Shown one piece after another: positions 25,474 through 33,780 of a stretch of DNA of 39,329 nucleotides. The first letter of the stretch is position 1, and every line of letters begins with the position of its first letter. The notes below the pieces were generated by a model. It ran no database searches and was not told the DNA's origin. It was given only the letters and a program-made list of their open reading frames with translations. Source of the DNA: Candidatus Electrothrix gigas (GTDB lineage Bacteria > Desulfobacterota > Desulfobulbia > Desulfobulbales > Desulfobulbaceae); the NCBI GenBank assembly GCA_022766165.1, contig QYLO01000029.1, positions 1 to 39,329 of the forward strand, read 5' to 3'. Made by a program: the position numbers and the translations under genes.

Positions 25474-25644
25474 ATGAATGAACTCGTTATATTGACGCTT
25501 TCTTTGCTCAGTGCCTTAGCAACTTTTGTTCTGCTCCCTCAACTCCTGCAACGCAAGGGCGTTGACTGCCTGCCCTGACTGCTGCTGTACAGCTCCGCAG
25601 GTGTGGGGTTTCTTGTCTACATAAGCTTACACGCCGTATTCTAA
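25474..25644 (+). CDS. Tiny membrane protein with in-frame TGA: candidate selenoprotein or 34-residue peptide
   Basis: ATG 25474 follows AGAGGAT at good spacing. The frame encodes MNELVILTLSLLSALATF, one hydrophobic segment, then QLLQRKGVDCLP and TGA (25576-25578). Beyond the TGA the same frame encodes a second clean hydrophobic segment (LLLYSSAGVGFLVYISLHAVF) and ends at TAA 25642-25644. If TGA is read as selenocysteine the protein has 56 residues and a C-x-x-U motif. A hairpin CTCCGC-AGGT-GTGGGG (25593-25608), with GGU in its apical loop, begins at base 18 counted from the U of the UGA, close to the fdhF SECIS geometry. Otherwise it is a 34-residue peptide, or a gene broken by TGG-to-TGA. 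Confidence 0.45.
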
Positions 25645-25704
25645 ACGTATTCTAAAGAAGAAAGAAAAAGATGATAAGCCAATAGAGGTATATAGGTAGC
25701 AACT

Positions 25705-26133
25705 ATGACCGATAAAGACTCTTCAGACTCTCCAGACTCTCCAGATTTTATGCAATTTGCTGAAGTTTATTTGGGAGAATACGATGCTGTTCAAGATTCA
25801 CAAAAAATAACAGGTCGTGCAACTGTTTATCTTGACAACCTGGTCAACAGTGATCCAAAAAATGCCCTTGAGCTTCTTGCTGCAATTATAGAATGTTGCA
25901 CAGATAACGCCCAACTTGCCCATGTTGCAGCAGGACCACTTGAAAACCTCTTTGTTTATCATGGCTATGAGGTGATCAACGCAGTCAAAGAAAAAGCAGA
26001 TTGCAGTGAAAAATTTCAACTTGCCCTGAGCGGGGTTTGGCTGGATGAAGATGACGATGCCATCTTTCCACACTGGAGAGAGTTGATGAAACAGTATAAC
26101 TTTATTGGCGATAATCCACGGCAAAGACTGTAA
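25705..26133 (+). CDS. DUF6869 domain protein
   Basis: 142 residues, acidic. The body matches the DUF6869 pattern as I remember it: a helix-rich start after an Asp/Ser-rich N-terminus (SSDSPDSPDF), NALELLAAIIECCTDNAQLAHVAAGPLENLFVYHG in the middle and KFQLALSGVWLDEDDDAIFPHWRELM at the end. No signal peptide or membrane span. These small helical proteins have no known function; some occur near toxin or immunity genes. Here it lies 17 bases before korD on the same strand and may simply be the first gene of that operon. Confidence 0.7.
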   Translation: MTDKDSSDSPDSPDFMQFAEVYLGEYDAVQDSQKITGRATVYLDNLVNSDPKNALELLAAIIECCTDNAQLAHVAAGPLENLFVYHGYEVINAVKEKADCSEKFQLALSGVWLDEDDDAIFPHWRELMKQYNFIGDNPRQRL

Positions 26134-26150
26134 GATACAGAAGAAAAGAA

Positions 26151-26393
26151 GTGAAGAACAAGATACCCAAAAAAAAACAGTTTGATGTTGATTTTTATCA
26201 CGATTGGTGTAAAAGTTGCGGTATTTGTATGACCTTTTGCTCACAAAAGATCATCATCCCCAACAAAGAGGGAAAACCTGAAATTGTTGCGCAAGATGGT
26301 TGTATTGGCTGTCGTTTCTGCGAGATGCATTGCCCAGATTTTGCCATCACCGTCTCTGAACGCATACCAGTCAGGAGTCAACAAGATGACTGA
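26151..26393 (+). CDS. korD: 2-oxoacid:ferredoxin oxidoreductase delta subunit (2x4Fe-4S)
   Basis: 80 residues from GTG 26151. Two C-x2-C-x2-C-x3-C clusters, in WCKSCGICMTFCS and GCIGCRFCEMHCP, mark an 8Fe-8S ferredoxin-like subunit. In KorDABC complexes it relays electrons from the thiamine-diphosphate site to ferredoxin. The FDVDFYHDWCKSCGICMTFC start is typical of KorD. Its last eight bases overlap the start of korA, so translation is coupled. korDABC makes succinyl-CoA from 2-oxoglutarate or, running in reverse, fixes CO2 in the reductive TCA cycle. Confidence 0.93.
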   Translation: MKNKIPKKKQFDVDFYHDWCKSCGICMTFCSQKIIIPNKEGKPEIVAQDGCIGCRFCEMHCPDFAITVSERIPVRSQQDD

Positions 26394-27534
26394 GAAACAA
26401 AGAGAACGACGCTTGCTCCAGGGAAATGAAGCCATTGTTCAGGGTGCCTTAGCTGCCCAATGTCGTTTTTTTGCCGGGTATCCGATCACACCAGCCTCTG
26501 AAATTGCAGAACAGCTCTCAATGCGCCTGCCAGCAGTGAACGGCACCTTTATCCAGATGGAGGATGAAATCGCCAGCATCGGTGCGGTGATCGGTGCCTC
26601 TCTGGCCGGAGTCAAAGCCATGACAGCCACCTCTGGACCTGGTTTTGCCCTGATGCAGGAAAATCTCGGGTTTGCCTGTGCTGCTGAAGTACCCTGCGTG
26701 ATTGTCAATGTTATGCGGGGTGGCCCCTCAACTGGCCTGCCAACCAGCCCGGCTCAGGGTGATGTCCAGATGGCACGTTGGGGAACCCACGGTGATCATC
26801 CTGTTATTGTCCTGGCTGTTTCAAGCGTTCTTGACTCCTTTACTATTACTGTAACAGCCTTTAACCTCTCAGAAAGGTATCGAGTTCCTGTTGTTGTCCT
26901 TTCAGATGAAGTGGTTGCTCATACTCGCGAGTCTGTGGAACTTCCCCTGAAAAAGGAAGTCGAGGTTGTGGACAGGATTGCTCCGGGTATGCCGCCGGAT
27001 TGGTATAAACCCTATCAGGAAGATGCACGCGGTGTTCCTCCTATGGCTGCCTTTGGCGATGGCTACCGGCATCATGTCACCGGCCTTGTGCATGATCAGG
27101 ACGGTTTTCCCACGCAAAATCCGCAAGAAGTTGAAAAATTTCATCAACGCTTGGCCATGAAAATAACCAAGGGCCTGCCTGATATCCAGCTCACCAAAAA
27201 AATGTATATGGATGATGCGGAACTCTTTGTTGTTGCCTATGGCTCAGTTGCCCGCTCTGCCCTACGGGCTGTGGAAGAGGCTCAAAAGGTCGGTATCAAG
27301 GTCGGACTGTTACAACTGATCACCCTGTTTCCCTTCCCAAGGAGAACCCTGACCCCGTATTTGCAGCAATGTCATTCCGTGCTGGTTCCAGAGCTTAATC
27401 TCGGTCAGATGAGCCGAGAGGTGCAACGGGTCAACCAAGGCCAATGTACGGTTGTGAAACAGAACAGAGTTGATGGTAAGTTAATAACCCCGCAGGAAAT
27501 ATATAACCAACTGGTTAAACTCAGTGATGGTTGA
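26386..27534 (+). CDS. korA: 2-oxoacid:ferredoxin oxidoreductase alpha subunit
   Basis: 382 residues from ATG 26386 (MTEKQRERRLLQGNEAIVQGAL). The frame extends upstream inside korD, but the overlap start matches family length. RFFAGYPITPASEIAEQL is the pyrimidine-binding PITP motif of POR/KOR alpha subunits; IQMEDEIASIGAVIGASLAGVKAMTATSGPGFALMQENLGFA and PSTGLPTSPAQGDVQMARWGTHGD are KorA-typical. The latter favours 2-oxoglutarate (or branched 2-oxoacids) over pyruvate. The C-terminal domain II includes VVAYGSVARSALRAVEEAQ. Cytoplasmic complex with the flanking D, B and C subunits. Confidence 0.95.
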   Translation: MTEKQRERRLLQGNEAIVQGALAAQCRFFAGYPITPASEIAEQLSMRLPAVNGTFIQMEDEIASIGAVIGASLAGVKAMTATSGPGFALMQENLGFACAAEVPCVIVNVMRGGPSTGLPTSPAQGDVQMARWGTHGDHPVIVLAVSSVLDSFTITVTAFNLSERYRVPVVVLSDEVVAHTRESVELPLKKEVEVVDRIAPGMPPDWYKPYQEDARGVPPMAAFGDGYRHHVTGLVHDQDGFPTQNPQEVEKFHQRLAMKITKGLPDIQLTKKMYMDDAELFVVAYGSVARSALRAVEEAQKVGIKVGLLQLITLFPFPRRTLTPYLQQCHSVLVPELNLGQMSREVQRVNQGQCTVVKQNRVDGKLITPQEIYNQLVKLSDG

Positions 27535-27636
27535 ACCTTCTACGACCTCTTGAATTTTTCAATTTCCTGCATGTAATAAACCTGCAACCATTCGCAACTA
27601 TGCAACTATGCGCAACCATTTAATTGAACGATCATT

Positions 27637-28479
27637 ATGCCTCCTTCAATACAGGCCCTGACCCATAGATATCTCCGTCATAATAAACGTTTTCCTCATG
27701 TCTGGTGTCCTGGATGCGGCAACGGAATTGTCATGGGCGCCTTGTTACGAGCCATAACCCGACTTGAGCTGGAAAAAGACAACATCGTCCTTGCCTCTGG
27801 TATTGGCTGTTCCGGGCGAATGCCTACCTATCTTGATTTCAACACCCTGCACACGACCCACGGGCGGGCATTAACCTTTGCCACTGGCGTTAAGTTGGCT
27901 AATCCGGCACTGAATGTGGTGGCCATTATGGGCGATGGCGATGCCACTGCAATTGGGGGCAACCATCTCATCCATGCGGCTCGCCGTAATCTCAACCTGA
28001 CCGCAATCATTATTAACAACTCTATTTATGGCATGACCGGAGGGCAATACTCGCCAACCACACCCTTTGGCGCAACCACCACAACTTCTATGTACGGCCA
28101 TATCGAACATGCCTTTTCTATTGCAGAGCTGGCTGTGACTGCTGGTGCCTCCTTTGTTGCCCGCTCAACAGTGTACCACGCTGCCTTGGCAGATCAGCTC
28201 ATTGAACAGGCTATGATGAAACCAGGGTTTGCTGTGGTAGAGATTATCTCTAACTGCCATGTTCAGTACGGCAGGCGCAATAAAATCGGTAATGCCGTGC
28301 AGATGTTGACCGCCTTTAAAGAGCAGGCTGTAACCGTGAAAAAGGCTGCAACAATGGAGCCAGAGGAGCTACAGGATAAGATCACTATTGGTGTCCTGAC
28401 AGATCGAAACCTTCCGGTTTCCACGGATGAATATAAGAGGATTCGAGAACAGGCCAGAGCTGGACAGGAGAAAAGATGA
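27637..28479 (+). CDS. korB: 2-oxoacid:ferredoxin oxidoreductase beta subunit
   Basis: 280 residues. This subunit binds thiamine diphosphate and Mg2+: HVWCPGCGNGIVMGAL, GIGCSGRMPTYLDFNTLHTTHGRAL, and the GDGD-AT...NN motif (IMGDGDATAIGGNHLIHAARRNLNLTAIIINNSIYGMTGGQYSPTTP). As usual in KorB, the Cys ligands of a 4Fe-4S cluster are at CPGCG, GCSG and the later NCHVQYGR. A 102-base gap containing GCAACCATTCGCAACTATGCAAC-type short repeats separates it from korA; the ribosome binding site is weak. Confidence 0.95.
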   Translation: MPPSIQALTHRYLRHNKRFPHVWCPGCGNGIVMGALLRAITRLELEKDNIVLASGIGCSGRMPTYLDFNTLHTTHGRALTFATGVKLANPALNVVAIMGDGDATAIGGNHLIHAARRNLNLTAIIINNSIYGMTGGQYSPTTPFGATTTTSMYGHIEHAFSIAELAVTAGASFVARSTVYHAALADQLIEQAMMKPGFAVVEIISNCHVQYGRRNKIGNAVQMLTAFKEQAVTVKKAATMEPEELQDKITIGVLTDRNLPVSTDEYKRIREQARAGQEKR

Positions 28480-29096
28480 TCATGCATCAGGAAAGCGGGC
28501 TGCACAGCAGCGGAGCTGATCGCTATGAAATATGTTTCAGCGGTTCAGGCGGGCAGGGAATTATTACGCAGGCCATTATTTTTGCTCAGGCAGTCAGCGC
28601 AGATAAGGACAAGTATGTCTGCCAGACGCAAAGTTATGGGCCAGAGGCCAGAGGCGGCAAATCCAAGGCAGAAGTGGTTATCAGCAAGAAACCCATTGAT
28701 TACCCCAAGGCTTTGGGGCTTGATCTCTTACTGAGCATGAATCAAGCTGCCTGTGACGCCTATTTCTTTGATCTGAACAGTGACGGTATTCTGATTATTG
28801 ATAAGGGGCTGGTTGAGCATTCTCCGACCAGTCGGGTTGTAGCCATTCCCTTTACCCAAATTGCCAGCAAAGAAATTGGTCAGGCAGTGACGGCAAATAT
28901 GATAGCCCTTGGTGCTGTTGGTTTGCTGTCTGGACAGGTTGATCCTGATCTGTTGGAACAGGCCCTGCTCTCCAAAATTCCTGCTGGCATGGAAAAAATA
29001 AACTCTGCGGCTTTTCAACGCGGTGTACAAGAGGCAAAAAAAATAAATCTCGCAACCTTACCAAGATCTGTGATCTCTGAAGAGGAGGGTTGGTAA
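28476..29096 (+). CDS. korC: 2-oxoacid:ferredoxin oxidoreductase gamma subunit
   Basis: 206 residues, overlapping the korB stop by four bases (ATGA). The gamma fold is recognisable from YEICFSGSGGQGIITQAIIFAQA, VCQTQSYGPEARGGKSKAEVVIS and PKALGLDLLLSMNQAACDAYFFDL, then VVAIPFTQIASKEIGQAVTANMIALGAVGLLSG. It completes the order D-A-B-C. No terminator was recognised in the 256 bases that follow. Confidence 0.95.
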   Translation: MIMHQESGLHSSGADRYEICFSGSGGQGIITQAIIFAQAVSADKDKYVCQTQSYGPEARGGKSKAEVVISKKPIDYPKALGLDLLLSMNQAACDAYFFDLNSDGILIIDKGLVEHSPTSRVVAIPFTQIASKEIGQAVTANMIALGAVGLLSGQVDPDLLEQALLSKIPAGMEKINSAAFQRGVQEAKKINLATLPRSVISEEEGW

Positions 29097-29352
29097 TAAG
29101 GGGTAATACGGCTGTCCTCTGCTTTCTTTTTCTCACAAAATAGTTTACAGTAGTTTTTGGAGTCGGTGAGTTATGACGATTAGCATGAATGTGTCATGAA
29201 TATCCGGGAAGGGAAGCACAGTATCCCACTACCCTGTTGCAACCATTTTAATTTTTTGTTTAAGTTGTTATACGCTCCTGTAAGCTTTTTTTACATTCTG
29301 AAGTTGTTGTAAACCTTTGTAAGCTGATCAACAGGAAAGGAGAGTTATCTTA

Positions 29353-30501
29353 ATGCTCGTTATCTGTGAAGATTGTGCAAAAAAATACTCCATCGATGAG
29401 CAACGGATTAAAGCACCCAAGGTAAAATTTCACTGTCGTGCTTGCAATCATATTATTATCGTAGAGAAGCCGAAAAGTACGCAAAAGCCCGAGTCAGAAG
29501 TTGCGGATAATCGAGACGATAATCCAGATAATTCCTTATCTTCTTCTGAGCAAAAGGAACAGCCCAGTACTGTTGAGACAGATTCTAGTATAGTTGGTAC
29601 AGTTGGTATAGTTGATACAGATGAAAAAAAAGAAAAAGAAGAACAGACTGTAAACCCATCTGCTACAAAGCCCTCCAAGTCCTCCAAATCCTCATCTGCT
29701 ATTCGGGCAGCTCTCAGACATTCTGCAGCGGCAAGCGGAAAAGGTGTGCCTTGTTTTGTTTATCTTTTAACAGTCATAGTAACGGGCCTTTTTCTTCTCA
29801 TAGCCTTTTTTGTCCATCTTCACCTGAATACGCTCCCGCATCTTCTTGAGCATCAACTTGAACTGCGCAGTCTAGCACTTACCCAATCATTACAAGGCAC
29901 AGTTCTCTCTCCCTTAGCAAGAAAGGATTATTTAACGGTCAACAAAGAGGTACAGCGAATGAGTAAGCTACCCGGTGTAGCCTATGCTGCTGTCGGCAAT
30001 AAAAAAGGGATCATTATTGCAGGTTTTTTCAACAATCTGAATAAATTTGACAACAACTTTGCTCAAAAGATCAAAGAAAAGGGATTTCAATCTGACATTC
30101 TTATTCAAAACACGCTTCCTCCTGATAAAAAATGGGCCGGAGCAAAGGTAGAAGTTGGCGGTATTCCTATCTACGATCAGATAACAGTACTGCCAGATGG
30201 TGGTGCACTGCATCTGGGCTTACATGTTGATGAACTTGATCATTTTTCCAAGGCTCTTCTTTCGCCTTTCACATTGATTCTCCTGTTGTTGTTTTTCCTT
30301 GCTGCCTGTATAATTCTTGTTCTGCTGAATAAACTCATTACTCAACCTATGCGGACTCTAACCAATGTTGCCAATCGAATTAGCTTAGGAGAGCTGGATC
30401 TGGCTATTATCGCAACCGGACCACGGGAAATTCGTGAGCTAGGAGCCGCTCTTGAACGTATGCGCCACTCCATTAAGGTCGCTATGGAGCGACTGAGTTG
30501 A
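29353..30501 (+). CDS. Zinc-ribbon (MJ0042-type) membrane protein ending in a HAMP domain
   Basis: 382 residues, AAAGGAGAG before the ATG. Residues 1-35 form an MJ0042-type zinc ribbon (Cys5-x2-Cys8 and Cys28-x2-Cys31). A low-complexity Ser/Glu/Lys linker (about 40-125) leads to a transmembrane helix near 137-157, an extracytoplasmic region of about 140 residues, a second helix near 300-325 (SPFTLILLLLFFLAACIILVLL), and a HAMP domain (ITQPMRTLTNVANRISLGELDLAI...EIRELGAALERMRHSIKVAM). It stops right after HAMP with no kinase, cyclase or methyl-accepting domain, so any output must come from a partner. Next comes a PhnD-like binding protein. Confidence 0.75.
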   Translation: MLVICEDCAKKYSIDEQRIKAPKVKFHCRACNHIIIVEKPKSTQKPESEVADNRDDNPDNSLSSSEQKEQPSTVETDSSIVGTVGIVDTDEKKEKEEQTVNPSATKPSKSSKSSSAIRAALRHSAAASGKGVPCFVYLLTVIVTGLFLLIAFFVHLHLNTLPHLLEHQLELRSLALTQSLQGTVLSPLARKDYLTVNKEVQRMSKLPGVAYAAVGNKKGIIIAGFFNNLNKFDNNFAQKIKEKGFQSDILIQNTLPPDKKWAGAKVEVGGIPIYDQITVLPDGGALHLGLHVDELDHFSKALLSPFTLILLLLFFLAACIILVLLNKLITQPMRTLTNVANRISLGELDLAIIATGPREIRELGAALERMRHSIKVAMERLS

Positions 30502-30523
30502 TCAACTGGTAAGCTGATATCCT

Positions 30524-31354
30524 ATGAAAAAAATAGCATGTAACCTGCTTATTCTGCTCTGTACTCTTTCCATTCTTTGCACCTCATACATCTCAGTTGC
30601 AGCAGAAGAGTACATCCTCTCCATGCCGCCACTTTTCTCTCTTGAGCAAGTGACCTCTATGCTGACCCCTCTTGCCAGTCGGCTCAGTCAAGAAACAGGA
30701 AATAATATTAAGCTGCTCGCAGCAAAAAATATTGATCATTACACAGCGGAAGTTCTTCATGGGAACATTGTGATAGGCTATGAAAATCCCTCTGTTTATG
30801 TGAATATCTCCAATGTGCATGAGGCTCTTGCCAGTGCTGTGACATCTCAACATGATACACTTTCCAAAGGAATTGTTATCACCCGCCCTGAATCAGGCAT
30901 TTCAACAGTCGAGGATCTCAAGGGCAAAAAAATTATGATCGTCAGCCGAAGGTCAGCAGGGGGCTTTTTATCGCAAAAGTTGACCTTACAAGAAAAAGGG
31001 ATTGATATTGAACAGGACTGTGAGTTGACTGAGGCCGCTGATCAGCGGGAAGAAAATGTTATTATTTCCGTCAGTATTGGCGATGTAGATGCCGGTTTTA
31101 TCAATGAGTATTCGTTACATAAGGCAGATAAATATATTGCTCCTGGCTCAGTTATCTCTGTGGCAAAAACTGCTCCACTCCCCAATTGGGTTATTTCTGT
31201 CAGTCGTAATATGCCCGAGATCCAAAAAGATGAACTTCAGCAGGCTCTCCTTGGTCTTTCTCCAGAAGATCCAGCACTCAAGGCGTTAGGGATTGCTGCT
31301 TTTGAGCGTGCAGTAGATACGGATTATGATATTATCAGAAATATTCTTGAGTGA
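30524..31354 (+). CDS. PhnD-like periplasmic substrate-binding protein
   Basis: 276 residues. A signal peptide (residues 1-27, KKIACNLLILLCTLSILCTSYISVAAEE) precedes a PhnD/periplasmic-binding fold: LSMPPLFSLEQVTSMLTPLASRLSQETG, IVIGYENPSVYVNI, GIVITRPESGISTVEDLKGKKIMIVSRRSAGGFLSQKLTLQEKGID, and IGDVDAGFINEYSLHKAD. In PhnD-type proteins this fold binds phosphonate or phosphite, but no ABC permease or ATPase gene is nearby; such orphans often serve as sensor modules. It sits 22 bases after the HAMP protein, suggesting it presents a ligand to it. Confidence 0.8.
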   Translation: MKKIACNLLILLCTLSILCTSYISVAAEEYILSMPPLFSLEQVTSMLTPLASRLSQETGNNIKLLAAKNIDHYTAEVLHGNIVIGYENPSVYVNISNVHEALASAVTSQHDTLSKGIVITRPESGISTVEDLKGKKIMIVSRRSAGGFLSQKLTLQEKGIDIEQDCELTEAADQREENVIISVSIGDVDAGFINEYSLHKADKYIAPGSVISVAKTAPLPNWVISVSRNMPEIQKDELQQALLGLSPEDPALKALGIAAFERAVDTDYDIIRNILE

Positions 31355-31355
31355 A

Positions 31356-31383
31356 GCTGAGGTGATGCTGAGGTGATGCTGAG
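31356..31383. repeat. Short tandem repeat, 11-bp unit
   Basis: GCTGAGGTGAT is repeated about 2.5 times just after the stop of the PhnD-like gene. It looks like a slippage product in the intergenic gap; no role is evident. Confidence 0.65.
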
Positions 31384-31432
31384 TAACGCCATGAAATTTC
31401 TTATAGGATTCAAAAAAAATCAAGGCAGGTGA

Positions 31433-32572
31433 ATGCTGTTACCAAAAGAACCCCCCTTTTTAACCGGGCTAAATAGCTATTACCTTGATATTGAAAAGTT
31501 TATCCAGCATCTCCAAGGGGAGATAGGATCAGGCTGTCTCTACTGTAAGGCCGCAGATCAGGAGATGATGGTTTACTTTGACGAGTATGATATTGTTCGG
31601 GGCTTGACCCAAAAAAATAATGAGCCAGCCCTGGTTGCAAATCAACTAGATCATATCTTACCCCCCTTGCAGGAGAAAAATTTTCAGGTCACGATTTATT
31701 ATCTTGATGCTGATTCAATTTTTTTCTGGGGCCAGATGCCAGCCTTTCGACGAACACAAGAGGTTCTTACCTCAGATAAGATGCGTCTTCCTGACCTTAT
31801 CTTTCGTCTCAGTCAAAAAGAGTTCTCAGGATTTATTGAAATTGATGTTGATGAAAAAGAGGGCTGCGCAGTGCTTTTTTTTTATGAAGGGCAACGACGC
31901 GGTGGCTCGTATTACTGGGGATCTGGTGGGTTAAGCCCTTCTGATGCAGACTATAATACCCTGTTAGGGATGCTTCAAAAAAACAGGGGAACCTATCACC
32001 TGGGCTACTTTACTACTGATCCGCTGGCCCCTGTTCTAGAGAACCCTTTACCCTCCTCCAACCAATGGCAACCTACGCAGGAAGTAGAGCCAGAATTTGA
32101 GCCGGAACCGGAACAAGACGTTCCGCTGCATGCACAGTATATACAGGGTATACAGAGCACTACCAACAGTGAGGATGTTGCGGATAGTGTAAATACGAAG
32201 AAAGAGCCTCCGGCAGAACAGCCCCTGTCTGCACTCAACAAGGCATTAAATGCGTTTATAGCTGTCTTTATGCAAACAGTAGAGAGCAAAAAGGGCAAAA
32301 CAGAGCCTCTTATTGACCTGAAGTTAAAGTTTATTGACTTTTCAGAGATATACACCTTCCTTGATCCCTACAAGCATCTCTGTACTGTGGAAAATGATGG
32401 CACAGTGACTCTTGCCCAGACAGTCTCAGAACAAGAGGCTGCTGAAGGCATTATAGACTGTGCCTGGATGGTCATTGATGACAACAAGCTCCATAAAAGA
32501 TTCCGGGCCGCCCTTGTGGAGATGGAGTATCAGGAAGTGTTTGAGGCTCACGGAATTCATCTGGAACAATAA
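31433..32572 (+). CDS. Protein of unknown function (third gene of the HAMP/PhnD unit)
   Basis: 379 residues, with AGGCAGGTG before ATG. Residues about 1-200 form a soluble alpha/beta region (SYYLDIEKFIQHLQGEIGSGCLYCKAADQEMMVYFDEYDIV, then LPDLIFRLSQKEFSGFIEIDVDEKEG), which could resemble effector or DUF4388-like domains. A Pro/Glu-rich linker (PTQEVEPEFEPEPEQ) at about 215-230 separates it from a helical C-terminal domain (about 265-379). No catalytic motif and no signal peptide. Placement 78 bases after the binding protein suggests a shared pathway, possibly cytoplasmic response to a sensed ligand; this is inference. Confidence 0.6.
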   Translation: MLLPKEPPFLTGLNSYYLDIEKFIQHLQGEIGSGCLYCKAADQEMMVYFDEYDIVRGLTQKNNEPALVANQLDHILPPLQEKNFQVTIYYLDADSIFFWGQMPAFRRTQEVLTSDKMRLPDLIFRLSQKEFSGFIEIDVDEKEGCAVLFFYEGQRRGGSYYWGSGGLSPSDADYNTLLGMLQKNRGTYHLGYFTTDPLAPVLENPLPSSNQWQPTQEVEPEFEPEPEQDVPLHAQYIQGIQSTTNSEDVADSVNTKKEPPAEQPLSALNKALNAFIAVFMQTVESKKGKTEPLIDLKLKFIDFSEIYTFLDPYKHLCTVENDGTVTLAQTVSEQEAAEGIIDCAWMVIDDNKLHKRFRAALVEMEYQEVFEAHGIHLEQ

Positions 32573-32600
32573 AGGCTGCCACACCAGCTCATCATCAGAG

Positions 32601-33671
32601 CTAACCTGCCATTTTACCAGCCAACTGCCCACAGGCAGCCGAGATATCTGCCCCCCTGCTCTGGCGAATAAACACCGTATAGTTCTTCTGTCTGAGTATC
32701 TCCTGAAAGTGCAAGACCCGCTTCCTTGACGGGCTGATAAACTCATGCAACGCATCCCCCTCCCCTTTGTTCACAGAGAGCAGATTAATCTTGCAGGGAA
32801 TTCCCCGTAGCAAGTCTGCCAGTTGGTACGCATCCTCATCAGCGTCATTGATGCCTGCAAACAGGGTGTACTCAAACATGATCCGTTGCCGCTTTTTGCT
32901 GGGATACTCCTTACAGGCGGCAAGTAGCTCTTCAATAGGCCAACGTGTATTGATGGGCATAAGGCGGGTTCTGATGGCATTATCTGCTGCATGTAAAGAA
33001 ACTGCCAAATTGACATTGCTCTGTTTGCCCAGCTCCAGCATCTGCGGTACAAGCCCACAGGTGGACACTGTGATACGACGGGAGGCAAAATCCAGGCCCC
33101 GTTGTTCTGTAAGTAAAGAGAGGCTGGCAAGCAGGTTTTCCATATTGGCCAAAGGCTCACCCATGCCCATGAACACGATATTGGTCAACTCCTGTTTTGG
33201 GCAATGGCCTGCATGCTCCAGCATCCAATCCCGGACCGCACAGACCTGATTAACGATTTCCGCCCGGTTCAGATTGCGCTGAAAACCCATGCTGCCGGTC
33301 ACGCAAAAATGACAGCCCATTGCACAGCCTGCTTGGGAGGAAACACAGAGGGTGTTACGATCTTCCTCTGGAATCAGCACAGATTCAATCATCAGGCCAT
33401 CATCCAGTTGAAAACCAAATTTCACGGTTCCGTCTTGAGAGACTTCTGTGATAGGATCAACAAAGCGACTCATCCGAGCGTGTTCAGCTAAGACCACCCG
33501 AAACTGCTTGGCCAGATCGGTCATCTCTGCAAAATCGGTAATGCCGGGTTTATAGATCCAAGCCAGGATCTGACGACCACGAAAGCCGGGTTGACCCAGA
33601 GATTCTACGTAGTCCACCAGTTCATCCTGGGTCAGGTTCTTCAGGTCGGTTTTCTGCTCTTCAAGACTCAT
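32601..33671 (-). CDS. rlmN: 23S rRNA (adenine-2503-C2)/tRNA A37 methyltransferase RlmN
   Basis: 356 residues. A radical SAM enzyme that methylates C2 of A2503 in 23S rRNA and A37 in some tRNAs. The SAM cluster motif is C116-x3-C120-x2-C123 (SSQAGCAMGCHFCVTGSMGFQRNL). The N-terminal accessory domain has QPGFRGRQILAWIY; MGMGEPLANMENLLASL and RRITVSTCGLVPQM are hallmark stretches; the mechanistic second Cys is Cys347 in the C-terminal ACGQLAGKMAG. Genes on both sides are on separate transcripts: the radical SAM gene upstream ends at a hairpin. Confidence 0.97.
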   Translation of the reverse strand: MSLEEQKTDLKNLTQDELVDYVESLGQPGFRGRQILAWIYKPGITDFAEMTDLAKQFRVVLAEHARMSRFVDPITEVSQDGTVKFGFQLDDGLMIESVLIPEEDRNTLCVSSQAGCAMGCHFCVTGSMGFQRNLNRAEIVNQVCAVRDWMLEHAGHCPKQELTNIVFMGMGEPLANMENLLASLSLLTEQRGLDFASRRITVSTCGLVPQMLELGKQSNVNLAVSLHAADNAIRTRLMPINTRWPIEELLAACKEYPSKKRQRIMFEYTLFAGINDADEDAYQLADLLRGIPCKINLLSVNKGEGDALHEFISPSRKRVLHFQEILRQKNYTVFIRQSRGADISAACGQLAGKMAG

Positions 33672-33702
33672 ATTGTTCTCAGTGTATTCAATACATATTG
33701 GA

Positions 33703-33756
33703 GGAGCAGGTTCCTGTGCCTGCCCAAAATAAAAGGGCGAATACAGGGATTCGCCC
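33703..33756 (-). repeat. REP-like palindrome pair; the left-hand copy acts as a terminator candidate
   Basis: Two adjacent palindromes. GGGCGAAT (33735-33742) and ATTCGCCC (33749-33756) are perfect complements around ACAGGG; GCAGG (33706-33710) and CCTGC (33719-33723) form a second, smaller stem. On the minus strand the first hairpin follows the radical SAM gene's stop and is trailed by TTTTATTTT, so it can serve as its intrinsic terminator. The GGGCGAAT-type core resembles that of the palindrome at 11418-11437. Confidence 0.7.
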
Positions 33757-33780
33757 CTACAGCGTCCGTTTTCTTTAACA

